In this document: positions 9,038 through 18,800 of the stretch, one piece after another
Numbering within the stretch: position 1 is the stretch's first letter
Layout: each line of letters opens with the position of its first letter
NCBI GenBank assembly: GCA_011525915.1
Contig: WYBM01000062.1
Coordinates: 1 to 64,000 of the forward strand
Direction of reading: 5' to 3'
From: Ardenticatenaceae bacterium
Lineage (GTDB): Bacteria; Chloroflexota; Anaerolineae; Promineifilales; Promineifilaceae
DNA length: 64,000 nucleotides
The notes under the pieces: generated by a model
Told to the model about the DNA's origin: nothing
Seen by the model: only the letters and a program-made list of their open reading frames with translations
Databases searched by the model: none
Program-made: the position numbers and the translations under genes

Positions 9038-10228
9038 TTACTGACCAATTTGCGCTTCAATGTACTTCATGTAATCAGTCTCATTAACACTGTGCCAGAG
9101 CTGAATATCATCGCGGAACTTTTTCCAATCTTCAAAAATGATGTTGAAGTCAGCATCAGCCTGGGCAAACTCATCATAGAGAGCAAATGACGCCTGTTCG
9201 GCAGCCTGAAGAATTTCGGTACTGAAGCTGCGTAACTGTGTGCCACCTTCAAGCAGGCGTTCCAGGGCTTCTTTGTTGCGCGCGTCGTAGCGAGCCAGCA
9301 TTTGGGTATTGGCCTGGTACGCCGCCGTCCTGATAATTTCCTGGTAAATCTCTGGCAGCTTTTCCCATTCCCCCATGCCAATCTGGATTTCTAAAGCCGG
9401 TCCGGGTTCCCACCAACCTGGGGAGTAATAAAAGCTGGCGGCATCATTTAAGCCCAGTATTTCATCATCATACGGACCAACCCATTCAGCCGCATCAATA
9501 GCCCCTGTCTGCAAGGCCTGGAAAATTTCGCCGCCGGCAATGACCTGTACCGTGACGCCAAGCCTGTCCATGACCTGCCCGCCCAGACCAGGAATACGCA
9601 TTTTTAACCCTTTCAGGTCATTGGCTGTTTCAATCTCTTTGTTAAACCAGCCACCCATTTGCGCCCCGGTATTTCCGGCTGGGAATTGAATGACGTTAAA
9701 ACGATCCATGTAGTATTGCTGTAACAAATCCAGGCCACCCCCTTCATAAAACCAGGCATTCTGCTGGCGAGCAGTCAGCCCAAAGGGCAATGCGGTACCA
9801 AAGGCCGTTACCGGGCTTTTGCCCACATAGTAATAGGAGGCTGTGTGGCCGATAGGTACAGCGCCTTGTTCCACAACATTTAACACTTCCAGTCCAGGCG
9901 CCAGTTCACCAGCCGCACGCGGGGTAATGGCAAACCGTCCTCCAGTCATGGCCGAGACACGCTGAGCCAAAATTTCAGCGCCGCCAAAAATAGTATCCAG
10001 GGCCAGGGGCCAGCTTGTGGCCATTTGCCACTCAATGCGAGGCAAGGCAGCATCATCCTGTGCGGCTTCAGTAAGAGTGGCTTCATCGGTAACTACGGGG
10101 GCGGTGGTAGCAGCAACACTTTCAGATGTTTCGGCGACTTCTGATTCTGTGTTGCAACTGACCAAGCCCATGGTAGCTGCGCCAGCAGCGCTTTTGGTAG
10201 CCAGTCCAAGAAACTCTCTTCTGTCCAT
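9038..10228 (-). CDS. TRAP transporter substrate-binding lipoprotein, DctP family
   Basis: This is a 396-residue exported binding protein. The N-terminus MDRREFLGLA has a twin-arginine-like pair, and the signal region ends in a lipobox (GLVSC), so the mature protein is probably a lipoprotein anchored outside. A Thr/Ala/Glu-rich linker runs to about residue 60. The DctP fold follows, with typical blocks GGRFAITPRAAGELAPGLEVLN, DLKGLKMRIPGLGGQVMDRLG and ALQTGAIDAAEWVGPYDD. This subtype resembles binders of 2-oxoacids and related carboxylates, so the ligand is inferred only. No DctQ/DctM permease genes are in the window. The gene has its own promoter (10293-10321), an AGGAGG Shine-Dalgarno and its own terminator, so it is a single-gene unit. 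Confidence 0.93.
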   Translation of the reverse strand: MDRREFLGLATKSAAGAATMGLVSCNTESEVAETSESVAATTAPVVTDEATLTEAAQDDAALPRIEWQMATSWPLALDTIFGGAEILAQRVSAMTGGRFAITPRAAGELAPGLEVLNVVEQGAVPIGHTASYYYVGKSPVTAFGTALPFGLTARQQNAWFYEGGGLDLLQQYYMDRFNVIQFPAGNTGAQMGGWFNKEIETANDLKGLKMRIPGLGGQVMDRLGVTVQVIAGGEIFQALQTGAIDAAEWVGPYDDEILGLNDAASFYYSPGWWEPGPALEIQIGMGEWEKLPEIYQEIIRTAAYQANTQMLARYDARNKEALERLLEGGTQLRSFSTEILQAAEQASFALYDEFAQADADFNIIFEDWKKFRDDIQLWHSVNETDYMKYIEAQIGQ

Positions 10229-10292
10229 GTCTTCCTCCTATCTATGGTAAGGTGTAACTTGTGGCCGGTGGGCCGGTGGATAAGTTTTGCCT

Positions 10293-10321
10293 ATTGTATT
10301 GACAGCAAGGGGCATGTGCAA
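10293..10321 (-). promoter_or_regulatory. Sigma-70-type promoter of the TRAP binding-protein gene
   Basis: On the minus strand TTGCAC (10321-10316), a 17-nt spacer and TACAAT (10298-10293) form a good -35/-10 pair about 65 bp upstream of the ATG. Confidence 0.6.
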
Positions 10322-10363
10322 CAAGTCAGGCCGTCAGGTCGTCACCAGGCTGCCCTACTCGTT

Positions 10364-11404
10364 TTAGCCACCGCCATTGCCAGAGCCAGGGCCGCTGTTA
10401 TCATCATCACCCCCGCCAGAGCCGCTGTTACCGGAGCCGCTGCCGCTGTTGTTATCATCACCCCCGCCAGGGCCGCTGTTGTCATCATCATCATCCGGTT
10501 CAGGGGTGCGGGTTTTGTCATCGTCCTCTTCTTCTGGTTCTTCACTCTCCTCTGGCTCTTCTGTTTTCTCCGGTTCTCTTGTTTCCTCTGGCTCTTCTGT
10601 CTCTTCTGGTTCAGGATCAGGCGACGGCCGTGGGGTAACCGGCAGAAGCGGCGTAGGGCTGTCCTTGAGGGTTGGTGTGGGTGATGACGGCAAAGGGGTT
10701 GCTATGAACGGCATGACCTGGCCGGGCACCATGAAAATGCGGATGGCAATAAAACGGCCGTCTCGTGTCACCCCTTGCACTATCACTTCGCCACCCACAA
10801 AGGGCGCACCTTCAATCAGTGTTTCTTCGTTGACCACCACCGGCAAGCCGCAAATGGTCCAGATTTCGGCGCCTATCTCTGAAATACGGCCGTGGCATTC
10901 CACCTCTGCTTCACCATTGATCGCCAGCAAATTGTTGATCTCCCGTACCCGTTTGTCTGCAAATTGTTGGGTCAGGCGCTCTTTGATCTCATCATTCCTG
11001 GTCAGGCGCAGCTGCAGATCTTCAGCCGCACGCTTGACGGGGTAAAAGGCGCTGCCTGGCAGCGCTGACGCCGTCTCCTCTGAAGCCACCAGAAAAGCCA
11101 CAAAAAGCAGCACAGCAGCACCCAGGGCCAGCGCCAGCCGCCGCCAGCTACCTACACTCATTCTTGGCCGCCGGCCAGCCTGCTTCATGGCTCTGGCGTG
11201 TGCCAGAAACAGATCCTGGGCCTGAGCCTGTGCCCGCGGCGGCGGCTCTGGGGTAAACGCGGCCAGTTGGGTGGCCATTTCCAGCAACGGCCGTATCTCG
11301 TCTGCATGTTCTGGGTAACGCGCCAAAATCTCGGCGGCGGGCACACCCGCTTCTAATTCATCCAGACAATAGATAAACAAGGCTTCCTTCACTTCATCAT
11401 TCAT
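10364..11404 (-). CDS. Putative membrane anti-sigma factor with DUF5667 region and acidic Gly/Asp tail
   Basis: 346 residues. The N-terminal 60 residues (MNDEVKEALFIYCLDELEAG, then ILARYPEHADEIRPLLEMAT) resemble the cytoplasmic part of Chloroflexota anti-sigma proteins; no zinc-binding HxxxCxxC is visible. One membrane helix lies at about 90-110. After it comes a DUF5667-like region (SAFYPVKRAAEDLQLRL, then an amphipathic helix) and a small beta domain resembling DUF5666 (GRISEIGAEIWTI to VIVQGVTRDGRFIAIRI). The last 100 residues are Pro/Glu, then Asp/Gly/Ser low complexity. It overlaps the sigma gene by 8 bp, so the two are translationally coupled, as expected for a sigma/anti-sigma pair. 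The signal sensed is unknown. Confidence 0.8.
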   Translation of the reverse strand: MNDEVKEALFIYCLDELEAGVPAAEILARYPEHADEIRPLLEMATQLAAFTPEPPPRAQAQAQDLFLAHARAMKQAGRRPRMSVGSWRRLALALGAAVLLFVAFLVASEETASALPGSAFYPVKRAAEDLQLRLTRNDEIKERLTQQFADKRVREINNLLAINGEAEVECHGRISEIGAEIWTICGLPVVVNEETLIEGAPFVGGEVIVQGVTRDGRFIAIRIFMVPGQVMPFIATPLPSSPTPTLKDSPTPLLPVTPRPSPDPEPEETEEPEETREPEKTEEPEESEEPEEEDDDKTRTPEPDDDDDNSGPGGGDDNNSGSGSGNSGSGGGDDDNSGPGSGNGGG

Positions 11405-11945
11405 GTGACCCTCCCACCCCAGATAACCGCTGTGACAGGACCGTGAGCGCCCGCAGTTGCAGCTGTTTTATGGCCCCTTCGCTCTTGTCTAGTGTGTCCG
11501 CCACTTCACGGAGGCGCATACCAAAACCAAAGCGCAAGGCTAACACCCGCTGCTGCTCTTCTGTCAGCCCCTGTATGGCCGTGCGCAGCCGCTCTGAAGA
11601 CAACGCTCTGTCTACTTCCTCCTCTGGAGTTCTTTCTTCTGCCGGTATCATCTCTGATAATGCTACTTGCGGTATGCGCCCAGCCTGCCGATAATGGTCA
11701 CTGACGACACGCGAGGCCACGCCATACAACCAACCACGTAGGGTATTTTGCGGCGCAGACTTATCACGCAGGGCGCTCAGCAATCGGGTAAAGACCTCAC
11801 TTGCCAGGTCTTCAGCCAGGGATTGATCGCTGACGCGAAAGGCAATGTACCGATAAATAGGACGATAATATGTCTGGTGGATTTCCGCCAGAGCATCCTC
11901 TTCCAGGGCGCGGGCCCGCGCCAGTAATGTTAGCTCATCTTGCAC
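11397..11945 (-). CDS. ECF-type RNA polymerase sigma factor
   Basis: 182 residues, normal for extracytoplasmic-function sigma factors. Region 2 is visible as AEIHQTYYRPIYRYIAFRV and AEDLASEVFTRLL, with the TLRGWLYGVASRVVSDHYR stretch used in -10 recognition. Region 4 has LTEEQQRVLALRFGFGMRLREVADTL with the helix-turn-helix that reads the -35 box. It is the first gene of the pair with the coupled anti-sigma protein, downstream of a TTGACA promoter in the 54-bp spacer. Housekeeping-type promoter elements suggest it is expressed constitutively and controlled by its partner. Confidence 0.95.
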   Translation of the reverse strand: MQDELTLLARARALEEDALAEIHQTYYRPIYRYIAFRVSDQSLAEDLASEVFTRLLSALRDKSAPQNTLRGWLYGVASRVVSDHYRQAGRIPQVALSEMIPAEERTPEEEVDRALSSERLRTAIQGLTEEQQRVLALRFGFGMRLREVADTLDKSEGAIKQLQLRALTVLSQRLSGVGGSHE

Positions 11946-11966
11946 CAGGGTTGATCTCCACTGACA

Positions 11967-11995
11967 ATTGTTAATGGTTGACTGTTAATTGTCAA
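11967..11995 (-). promoter_or_regulatory. Promoter of the sigma/anti-sigma operon, inside an inverted repeat
   Basis: On the minus strand TTGACA (11995-11990), a 17-nt spacer and AACAAT (11972-11967) lie about 20 bp before the sigma start codon. The same bases form an inverted repeat with tgacaatt/aattgtca arms at 11962-11969 and 11987-11994. The plus-strand side runs into TTTTTT. The element could therefore also be an operator. Confidence 0.5.
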
Positions 11996-11999
11996 TTTT

Positions 12000-13238
12000 T
12001 TAACCAACCCAGTATCCGTTGGCAAATAATGCCGTAAACAAGCCCAGCAGCATGAGGGACACGGCCGTGACCACACGATCTACCCACGGCCTGCCGCCCC
12101 ACCTGGCCAGCACTATAAACGCTGGAAACAAAACCCACATGTAGCGCCGCTGGCTCATCAACAGGCCAGAACTAAAGGCCGCGCCCACCCCTAGCAGCAC
12201 AAACGCCGCCTCCGGCCACTGCCGCCAATAGAGCAGCACCACACCTAAGCCTAAAAAGAGCAGCACCCCCAGGAAATCAAACCAATCATCCAGATGAATC
12301 TGCCCGGCCAGCAGTGCCGCTGGCCAGCCACCTGCCGGGGTCTCTAACAGGCCGGCTATGGTCACCAGCGGTGACTGCGGTTGGCGCGCCCAGGCTGCCG
12401 CCCCATGGATAAAGGCCAGCGGATCACCAAAAACACGCCACAGATAAGCCATATAAGCCAGAGTACCCAGGGGCACCGCCAGGGCAGCTCCCACAGCTAA
12501 GGGCAGCGGCCCCAACGGCCCTTTGGCGGCGTCCTGTGCCAGCCGCCATTGGCGCCACCATTCCAGCAGCAGCATCGGCGCCACGATCACGCCCACCAGC
12601 CGGGTGAGCGCCGCACCAATACCCAACAAGGCAGCCGCTTCCCAATAGCCGCGCCGGGCAAAATACAGGGCACCGATAACACACAGGAGAAAGAGAGACT
12701 CCGAGTAAACGGCCGTGCCAAAAAACGCGGCGGGAAAGATGAGCCAATACCAGACGGCCCGGTCAGCCACCGGCTGCCCCCATGATTCCGCCACCAACCG
12801 GTAGAAAAGCACAGCGGCCAACAGCAAAGCTACGTTGCTGATGATAATACCCGCCATAAGCGGATCACCAACCACCGCCCCCAGCGCCCGCATCATGAGC
12901 GGGTAAAGCGGGAAAAACGCCACCGATGGCAAAGGTACGTCTTTATAAAAGTAACCTTCTTCAGCAATGCTCACATAAAAGCCGGTGTCCCACCGGCTGC
13001 CCAAGACATCTACCAGCCGGTTGCCAACACCGCGCAAATGATAGGGTGGCGTGTTCGGGGCGTCAGCTATCAGCCCCACCGAAAGATAAGCCACCAGCAG
13101 GATGCCCAGGCGGGTAGCTATAAACACGGCCAGCGGTCGCCAGACCCACCAGGCGGCGGGGCTGGCCGTACGTTTGCCGGTAGTGATGCGGGCGACGGCC
13201 GTTTGGGTTTTGTCTCTCTTTGTTACTACAATAGGCAT
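12000..13238 (-). CDS. Polytopic mannosyltransferase-like protein (PIG-V-like, GT-C fold)
   Basis: 412 residues with about ten hydrophobic segments. The first extracytoplasmic loop after helix 1 carries SRWDTGFYVSIAEEGY with the acidic residue expected for GT-C enzymes. FFPLYPLMMRALG and YSESLFLLCVIGALYFARRG follow, with LTRLVGVIVAPMLLLEWW further on, the pattern of PIG-V/GPI mannosyltransferase II-like bacterial proteins. These use polyprenol-linked sugars on the outer face of the membrane; donor and acceptor here are unknown. The protein ends close to the sigma-factor promoter. The next gene upstream is a small secreted protein, and beyond that another GT-C-type enzyme, so this part of the window may serve envelope glycosylation. 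Confidence 0.85.
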   Translation of the reverse strand: MPIVVTKRDKTQTAVARITTGKRTASPAAWWVWRPLAVFIATRLGILLVAYLSVGLIADAPNTPPYHLRGVGNRLVDVLGSRWDTGFYVSIAEEGYFYKDVPLPSVAFFPLYPLMMRALGAVVGDPLMAGIIISNVALLLAAVLFYRLVAESWGQPVADRAVWYWLIFPAAFFGTAVYSESLFLLCVIGALYFARRGYWEAAALLGIGAALTRLVGVIVAPMLLLEWWRQWRLAQDAAKGPLGPLPLAVGAALAVPLGTLAYMAYLWRVFGDPLAFIHGAAAWARQPQSPLVTIAGLLETPAGGWPAALLAGQIHLDDWFDFLGVLLFLGLGVVLLYWRQWPEAAFVLLGVGAAFSSGLLMSQRRYMWVLFPAFIVLARWGGRPWVDRVVTAVSLMLLGLFTALFANGYWVG

Positions 13239-13324
13239 GGTTCACCTGTACCTGGAGATTGGGGGGCCGGGCGAACGGCCATTCCCCAATCTCCCCTCGT
13301 GTTTGTAGGGCTGATTGCTCTGCC

Positions 13325-13807
13325 CTACTCCCTGGTGATGCTCGGCAGGTAAATCACATGACCCAGGTTAAAGGTCGGCCCTGTAAAACCTGGGGGTGGC
13401 GTGACTACCGGTCCCTCTTCTACCAGTTCAATGCCCGTTGTTGCTGCGGCATTGATGTTCACCTCCAATGTAACGTTGTAGTGTCCATTTGCAGCCCCGG
13501 CGGTGTTTATCATAAACGTGGCCATACCGTCACCATCCGTCGTCACCACGCCCAGTGGGTCTCCGTCTGCAAACACCGTGGCCTGGCTGTTTGCCGGGTA
13601 GCTGCTGCCCGTAAAGGCAAAGATACTGCCGGACATACCCAGCGGCTCATTTACCGTCAATTCCGGCTCATAGACGCCTATCAGGGTCTGCCAGGTAATA
13701 GCCGCCCGCACAGGCATGTTAATAAACGGAACCATGACCCAGCCGGACAATAAAATGACCGCCGTTAGAGATAGTCTGATCATTTGATCACGTGATAATC
13801 GTTGCAT
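13325..13807 (-). CDS. Small secreted protein of unknown function
   Basis: 160 residues from ATG 13807, preferred over upstream starts because GGGAG lies 7 nt before it. The N-terminus (MQRLSRDQMIRLSLTAVILL onward, ending near VRAA) is a clear signal peptide or anchor. The mature part is beta-rich and neutral, with PGYEP-like turns (GVYEPELTVNEPLGMSGSIF, GSSYPANSQATVFADGDPLG), and looks like a single Ig-like or carboxypeptidase-regulatory-like sandwich. The end, HVIYLPSITRE, resembles the hydrophobic [IV][YF]LP[LS]I segment near the C-terminus of other exported Chloroflexota proteins, including the 15854-19288 gene here (IFLPIILKS). I do not recognise a function. Confidence 0.75.
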   Translation of the reverse strand: MQRLSRDQMIRLSLTAVILLSGWVMVPFINMPVRAAITWQTLIGVYEPELTVNEPLGMSGSIFAFTGSSYPANSQATVFADGDPLGVVTTDGDGMATFMINTAGAANGHYNVTLEVNINAAATTGIELVEEGPVVTPPPGFTGPTFNLGHVIYLPSITRE

Positions 13808-14042
13808 ATGCATTCTCCCTGAACAATTGCTTTTGTCTGTGGCCGCCAGTGAACTCACCTGGCAGCACGCTACAGGTATAGGCTTTTGGGTAATTGGCAA
13901 CACTCATTCGACATCAAGATCGCTTTAGGTGTTGCCCATTCCTGGAGGAACCCGCAGGTTATCCTCTTCATGAATTCGGAACAGGTTCTGCGGTTTACCC
14001 AAGCCTTTGGCAGCATTTCAAAACAGCATCACCTCCTTCAAC
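13808..14042. other. Spacer with an inverted repeat and a strong orphan Shine-Dalgarno
   Basis: No convincing gene. ggcaacac (13896-13903) and gtgttgcc (13929-13936) could form a weak stem. On the minus strand just after the DUF2723 stop codon stands GAAGGAGGTGATG (14038-14026), which is almost the exact complement of a 16S rRNA 3' end. The ATG directly on it encodes only three residues. A 49-residue frame starts at 14016, but its spacing from GGAGG (about 15 nt) is poor. Confidence 0.4.
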
Positions 14043-15608
14043 TTAATGTTTGGGCGCACCACGTGGTTCAAGTAAATAAAGAGGGCCAACCAGTCTGACA
14101 CTGGCAATACGCAACAGCTCTACAGACGGATTGTTGACATAAATAGGGCGATGACCCAATTCAGACATGATCAGGTGGTGCATGTCATCACCACTGATCA
14201 AAAAGCGGTTCACGGCCGTCACGTCTGGCCGCTGCCCTTCTACCAGTTGTAAGTATTGAACGGCCGGTACAGTCTCCCACCAGCCAAAAATAAGGGCATC
14301 AGGCGCCACCAACGCCAGGATCTCTTCGCCTTGTTCCCGCGTGCTCCAATCCTGTGAGCGGTCAACCTGGCCCCAATGGACGAGCATCGCCAGCAGCACA
14401 GAGGCCACAGTGACTATGCGCAAGGTTGTGATAGATAGCTGCCGATCGACACTATGTGAACCACCTGTCGCTGTCCGGCGTGGTCCCCTCTTTTTTACCC
14501 CATGCCCCAGCGCCTGATACCCCGCCCCCAGCCACAACGCCCAGATCACATACGTAGGTAAAAACATGGTGGTCTTGTCTGCTACACGGTAATTGATATA
14601 GAAAATGGCATTAGCCAGAAACATCAGGGTGAACATACCGTTTAAGCGCCAGTTCCGCCGCCAGAGAACGGCAAAACCCAGCAGCCCCGGCCCAATGCCT
14701 ATCACTAAAAACGCTGCCCATAACTGCCCCACATAGGCCCACACTTCTGACCACACGGCCGTCCCTTCATAAGCAAACATCTGCCCGGCAAATGCCTGCC
14801 CACTTATTAACCACCAGAAACCAGCCCACGTTTGCAAATTAACTGGCTGAAAGGTGCCGGTGGCATCATACACACCGGCGTAATTAAAAGCGGGGGCGGC
14901 AGCGTAACGCAAAGGCAGCATCAGAAAGATAGATGCCCCTGCGGCCAATGCAGCCAGCGCAGCGGCCAACACCCGCAGCTTTACACTCTCTCGGGGATGG
15001 CTGGCCAGCACATACCAGACACAACCGGGAAGCAAAAGCAGGGTGGCGGCATGATTACCCATGCTCAGCGTCATGAGAAGGATGGGCACCGCCAGACGAA
15101 AAGGCGACGGCCGTGCTGCCCACATGATCAACGCCAGAATGACCCCAGCCATCAAGGCCGTATGCAGAGTGTACACCTCGGCAATCAGCGAAAGCGCCCA
15201 AAAGTAGGGGGCCGTTGCCAACAGCCCCAACGCCCCCAGCCGCGCCCAAGCACCTACACGCAGGCGGCGCAGAATCTGGTCAGTTAACAAGATGGTCAGC
15301 GCACCACAGAATGCGGAAAACAGGTTCATACGGTAACCCATATCCCCCACCGGCAAGAACGACCACACCTTGCCCACAGCCAGATACAGCGGGTAACCCG
15401 TGGCCCGAATAAGGCCGTTGGTGGCCACGGCCGTGGTTAGTTCGGCACTATCCAGGTTATAAATGGTGGGCGCCAGGGTACGCAGGTAAAGCAGAAAAGG
15501 CAGGGCAAAGGCGGCGACGGCCGTCCAATCCACGCCCCTTAACCATGATCTAGTCATGCCTCTTGCCCATTTTGACTGTACTGGAAAAAGTGTTTGTGTA
15601 TCCATCAT
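14043..15608 (-). CDS. DUF2723-family membrane protein, probable protein O-mannosyltransferase-like GT-C enzyme
   Basis: 521 residues. The family signature is near the N-terminus: LRTLAPTIYNLDSAELTTAV followed by ATGYPLYLAVGKVWSFLP, with the conserved Asp/Glu in the first external loop. About ten membrane helices follow, then a C-terminal soluble part (EQGEEILALVAPDALIFGWW and so on) that resembles the region found after the helices in many DUF2723 proteins. Members are predicted glycosyltransferases of the outer membrane face; substrates are unknown. It starts with tandem ATGs (15608, 15605). It is divergent from the large secreted protein at 15854. Confidence 0.88.
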   Translation of the reverse strand: MMDTQTLFPVQSKWARGMTRSWLRGVDWTAVAAFALPFLLYLRTLAPTIYNLDSAELTTAVATNGLIRATGYPLYLAVGKVWSFLPVGDMGYRMNLFSAFCGALTILLTDQILRRLRVGAWARLGALGLLATAPYFWALSLIAEVYTLHTALMAGVILALIMWAARPSPFRLAVPILLMTLSMGNHAATLLLLPGCVWYVLASHPRESVKLRVLAAALAALAAGASIFLMLPLRYAAAPAFNYAGVYDATGTFQPVNLQTWAGFWWLISGQAFAGQMFAYEGTAVWSEVWAYVGQLWAAFLVIGIGPGLLGFAVLWRRNWRLNGMFTLMFLANAIFYINYRVADKTTMFLPTYVIWALWLGAGYQALGHGVKKRGPRRTATGGSHSVDRQLSITTLRIVTVASVLLAMLVHWGQVDRSQDWSTREQGEEILALVAPDALIFGWWETVPAVQYLQLVEGQRPDVTAVNRFLISGDDMHHLIMSELGHRPIYVNNPSVELLRIASVRLVGPLYLLEPRGAPKH

Positions 15609-15853
15609 ACTCTAAGTCGCAAACCACCATAAAAAGTTACGGGTATGCTCCCTATCACCCACCTGATAAACATTGACCCCCCTCACTTCCCCCCTTTTCT
15701 GCTGGCATAGCGGTCGTTTTCTTCTTAAAGTGGGCAACAAAAAACCGGGCGTTATAATAGTTTTGCCTCAGTAGCTCGTATTACTGATCAGTCAACTCAT
15801 AACCCGGCGACTTACCTAACAACACCCACACAATCACAAAAAGGAGTGAGCAA
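15609..15853 (+). promoter_or_regulatory. Divergent promoter region with a TATAAT box for the secreted-protein gene
   Basis: A perfect TATAAT stands at 15753-15758, about 95 bp upstream of the plus-strand ATG at 15854. No good -35 hexamer lies at 16-18 bp, so another sigma factor or an activator may be involved. AAGGAG at 15841-15846 is the Shine-Dalgarno. I see no gene in this spacer. Confidence 0.45.
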
Positions 15854-18800
15854 ATGAAGCTGTTACCCTTAACCCGGCAAGCCAGATTTTTTATTGGCTT
15901 CTTTTTGGCCGTCACGGCCGTGGCCGCCTTGTTGGGCAGCCGTTCATTGTTAATGGCCCAATCACCAACACCAGACACCCCCACTGACAGCGGTGATGAA
16001 GCCATAACCAGGCGCTTTGTTGGTGATCTGTACACGCCTACAGACGCCGCAGCGCTGGCTGCTGACCCCTGCGTGGGCGGTATGGCCGACATTTACCCCT
16101 GTGACAAGGTTGACTTGCTGGCGTTTATGCCCCTGGCAGATATCGGCGGTGGCAGCGGCAATGACATTTGGGGCTGGACTGATCCGCTCACCAGTAATGA
16201 ATATGCCCTGATGGGACGCAGCAGTGGCACCTCATTCATAGACATCACGGATCCGGAAAATCCCATCTACCTGGGAAACTTGCCCAGTCATAATGGTGTC
16301 AGTTCTAGTTGGCGCGATATTAAAGTGTATGCTGATCACGCCTTTATCGTCAGTGAAGCCGGCGGCCACGGCATGCAGGTGTTTGACCTCACTGAATTAC
16401 GCACAGTCACCAACCCACCTGTCACCTTTGCCGAAACTGCCCATTATGCCGGCTTTGGCAGTGCGCATAACCTCGCCATCAATGAAGACACAGCCTATGC
16501 TTATGCCGTAGGCGCCGCCACCTGCTCTGCTGGCCTGACAATGGTCAACATTAGCACCCCCACCAACCCCACAGACGCCGGCTGCTTCAGCGCCGATGGG
16601 TACACCCATGACACCCAATGTGTGGTTTACAATGGGCCAGATACCACCTACCAGGGCCGAGAGATATGCTTTAATGCCAACGAAGACACCCTCACCATCG
16701 TCGATGTTGAAGACAAGAACAACCCGGTGCAGTTGTCACGCACCCCCTATGTAGGCTCAGCTTACACGCATCAGGGGTGGTTGACAGAAGACCATACCTA
16801 TTTTTTGTTGGATGATGAATTAGATGAAGTAGGCAATGGCGTCAACACCACCACCTACATTTGGGATGTCAGCGATCTGGATAACCCGGTTAATACCAGC
16901 AATTACGTGGCCACCAACCCCTCTTCTGATCACAATCTCTACATCCGGGGCAACCTGGCCTATTTAAGCAACTACCGGTCCGGCCTGCGCATTTTGGACA
17001 TCAGCGACGTGGGCAATGGCATCCTGGAAGAGATCGCCTACTTTGACGTCTACCCAGAAGACGACAATGCTGGTGCGGGTGGCAGTGGCTCCTGGAGCAA
17101 CTACCCCTATTTCGACAGCGGCGTGGTTATCGTCAGCAGCATTGATCGTGGTCTGTTTATCCTGGGCCCTACCCTAGAGCCTGACTTTAACGTGGCAGCA
17201 ACACCAGATCGCCTGGACATCTGTGCGCCAGCAGATGCGGTATATGATGTGACCATTACCCAAATAGAAAATTTCACCGATACCGTCACTCTGAGTACCC
17301 AGGGCACACCGGCCGGCGCCGACAGTGACTTTTCACAAAACCCGGTCACGCCGCCGGCCATGCTCACTTTTACCATCAGCAATACGGGCGCGGCCACCCC
17401 CGGCGCTTATGACATTGACATCATCGGCATGGCCACCACACGCACCCATACCGCCACCGTCACCCTTAACTTGTTTGACGCTGTGCCCGGCATAACCACA
17501 CTTATCACCCCGACAAACGGGGCGACGGAGGTGGCTCAAAGCCCGCTTTTGGGTTGGGCAGCTGTCACGCAGCCCGGCAGTTACTGGTTAGAATTGGCCA
17601 CAGACGGGCCCTTTACCGACATTATCTACACAACCACCGTGGAAAGCACCACCCATCAACTGGGCATCAGCCTGGATGTGTCTACCACCTATTACTGGCG
17701 GGTGACAACAGCCAATGCCTGTGGCGGTGGTGGGACTTCGGCCGTTTCCTCGTTCACTACCGTCAGTGCCCCCGTCCTGTTCTATACACCTGACGCTATC
17801 GAAGAAGAACTTTTCCGAGGGGATATCATCACGAACAATGTTACCATCAGCAACCTGGGTGATTTAGACCTGGCGTGGTATGCGTTTGACCTGCCTCTGG
17901 GTGATGAGCTCTATCGGATTGACGTGGAAGCGACAACAACAAGTGTGGTCGTCTTGGGTGTAGAGTACGTCAATGGGCACTATTGGGTAACGACCGGTGG
18001 TCTGGCCAGCAATACGGAGCAAAATTATCTGTTTGAACTGGATGATACGGGGGCCGTCATCAACACTTTTATTCAGCCAACGGTCTCTACCTGGGGCTGG
18101 CGAGACCTGGCTTATGATGGCACCTACCTTTATGGCAGTGATTCGGCCGTTATTGAGCAAATTGATCCCGCTACCGGCATGCCTACTGGCGTTACCATAC
18201 CCAGCCCCCATAATCCGGGGCGCGGCCTGGCTTATGACCCGGCCACCGACCATTTCTGGGTGTCAGACCAGGACAACCCCATCTACGAAATTGACCGCAG
18301 TGGGGCGGTTATCAACATGTACCCCAATCCTATCACCTCACCCTCAACAGAGATCTACGGGTTGGCCTGGGACAGCTGGTCGGCTGGTGGGCCTTACTTG
18401 TGGACCTGGTCTGATACACCCAACAACAATGGCGAGGTAACGGCCACGCAGATCGATCCGGCAACAGGCACAGAAACTGGCATCAGTTTCCGGGCTAATG
18501 AGTTGGATGGGGCCGCCGGGGGGGCAACCATCAGCCCAGACGTTATCCCTGGCGTCCTGACCTTTGTGGGGCTGCAGCAGACCGATAATGACACCATTGT
18601 GGGCTATGAATTAAGCCGCACATTGGGCGTGGGCTGTGCCACACCAGCCACAGCGCCTTACCTGGATGTTACCCCCATTGTGGGCACCTTACCCATGGAT
18701 GCCAGCGAAGACCTGGCCGTGCGCTTTGATGCCAGCGGGTTGGCCACGGGCGTCTACACTGACACGCTTTGTATCACCAGCAACGACCCGGCAACGCCCG

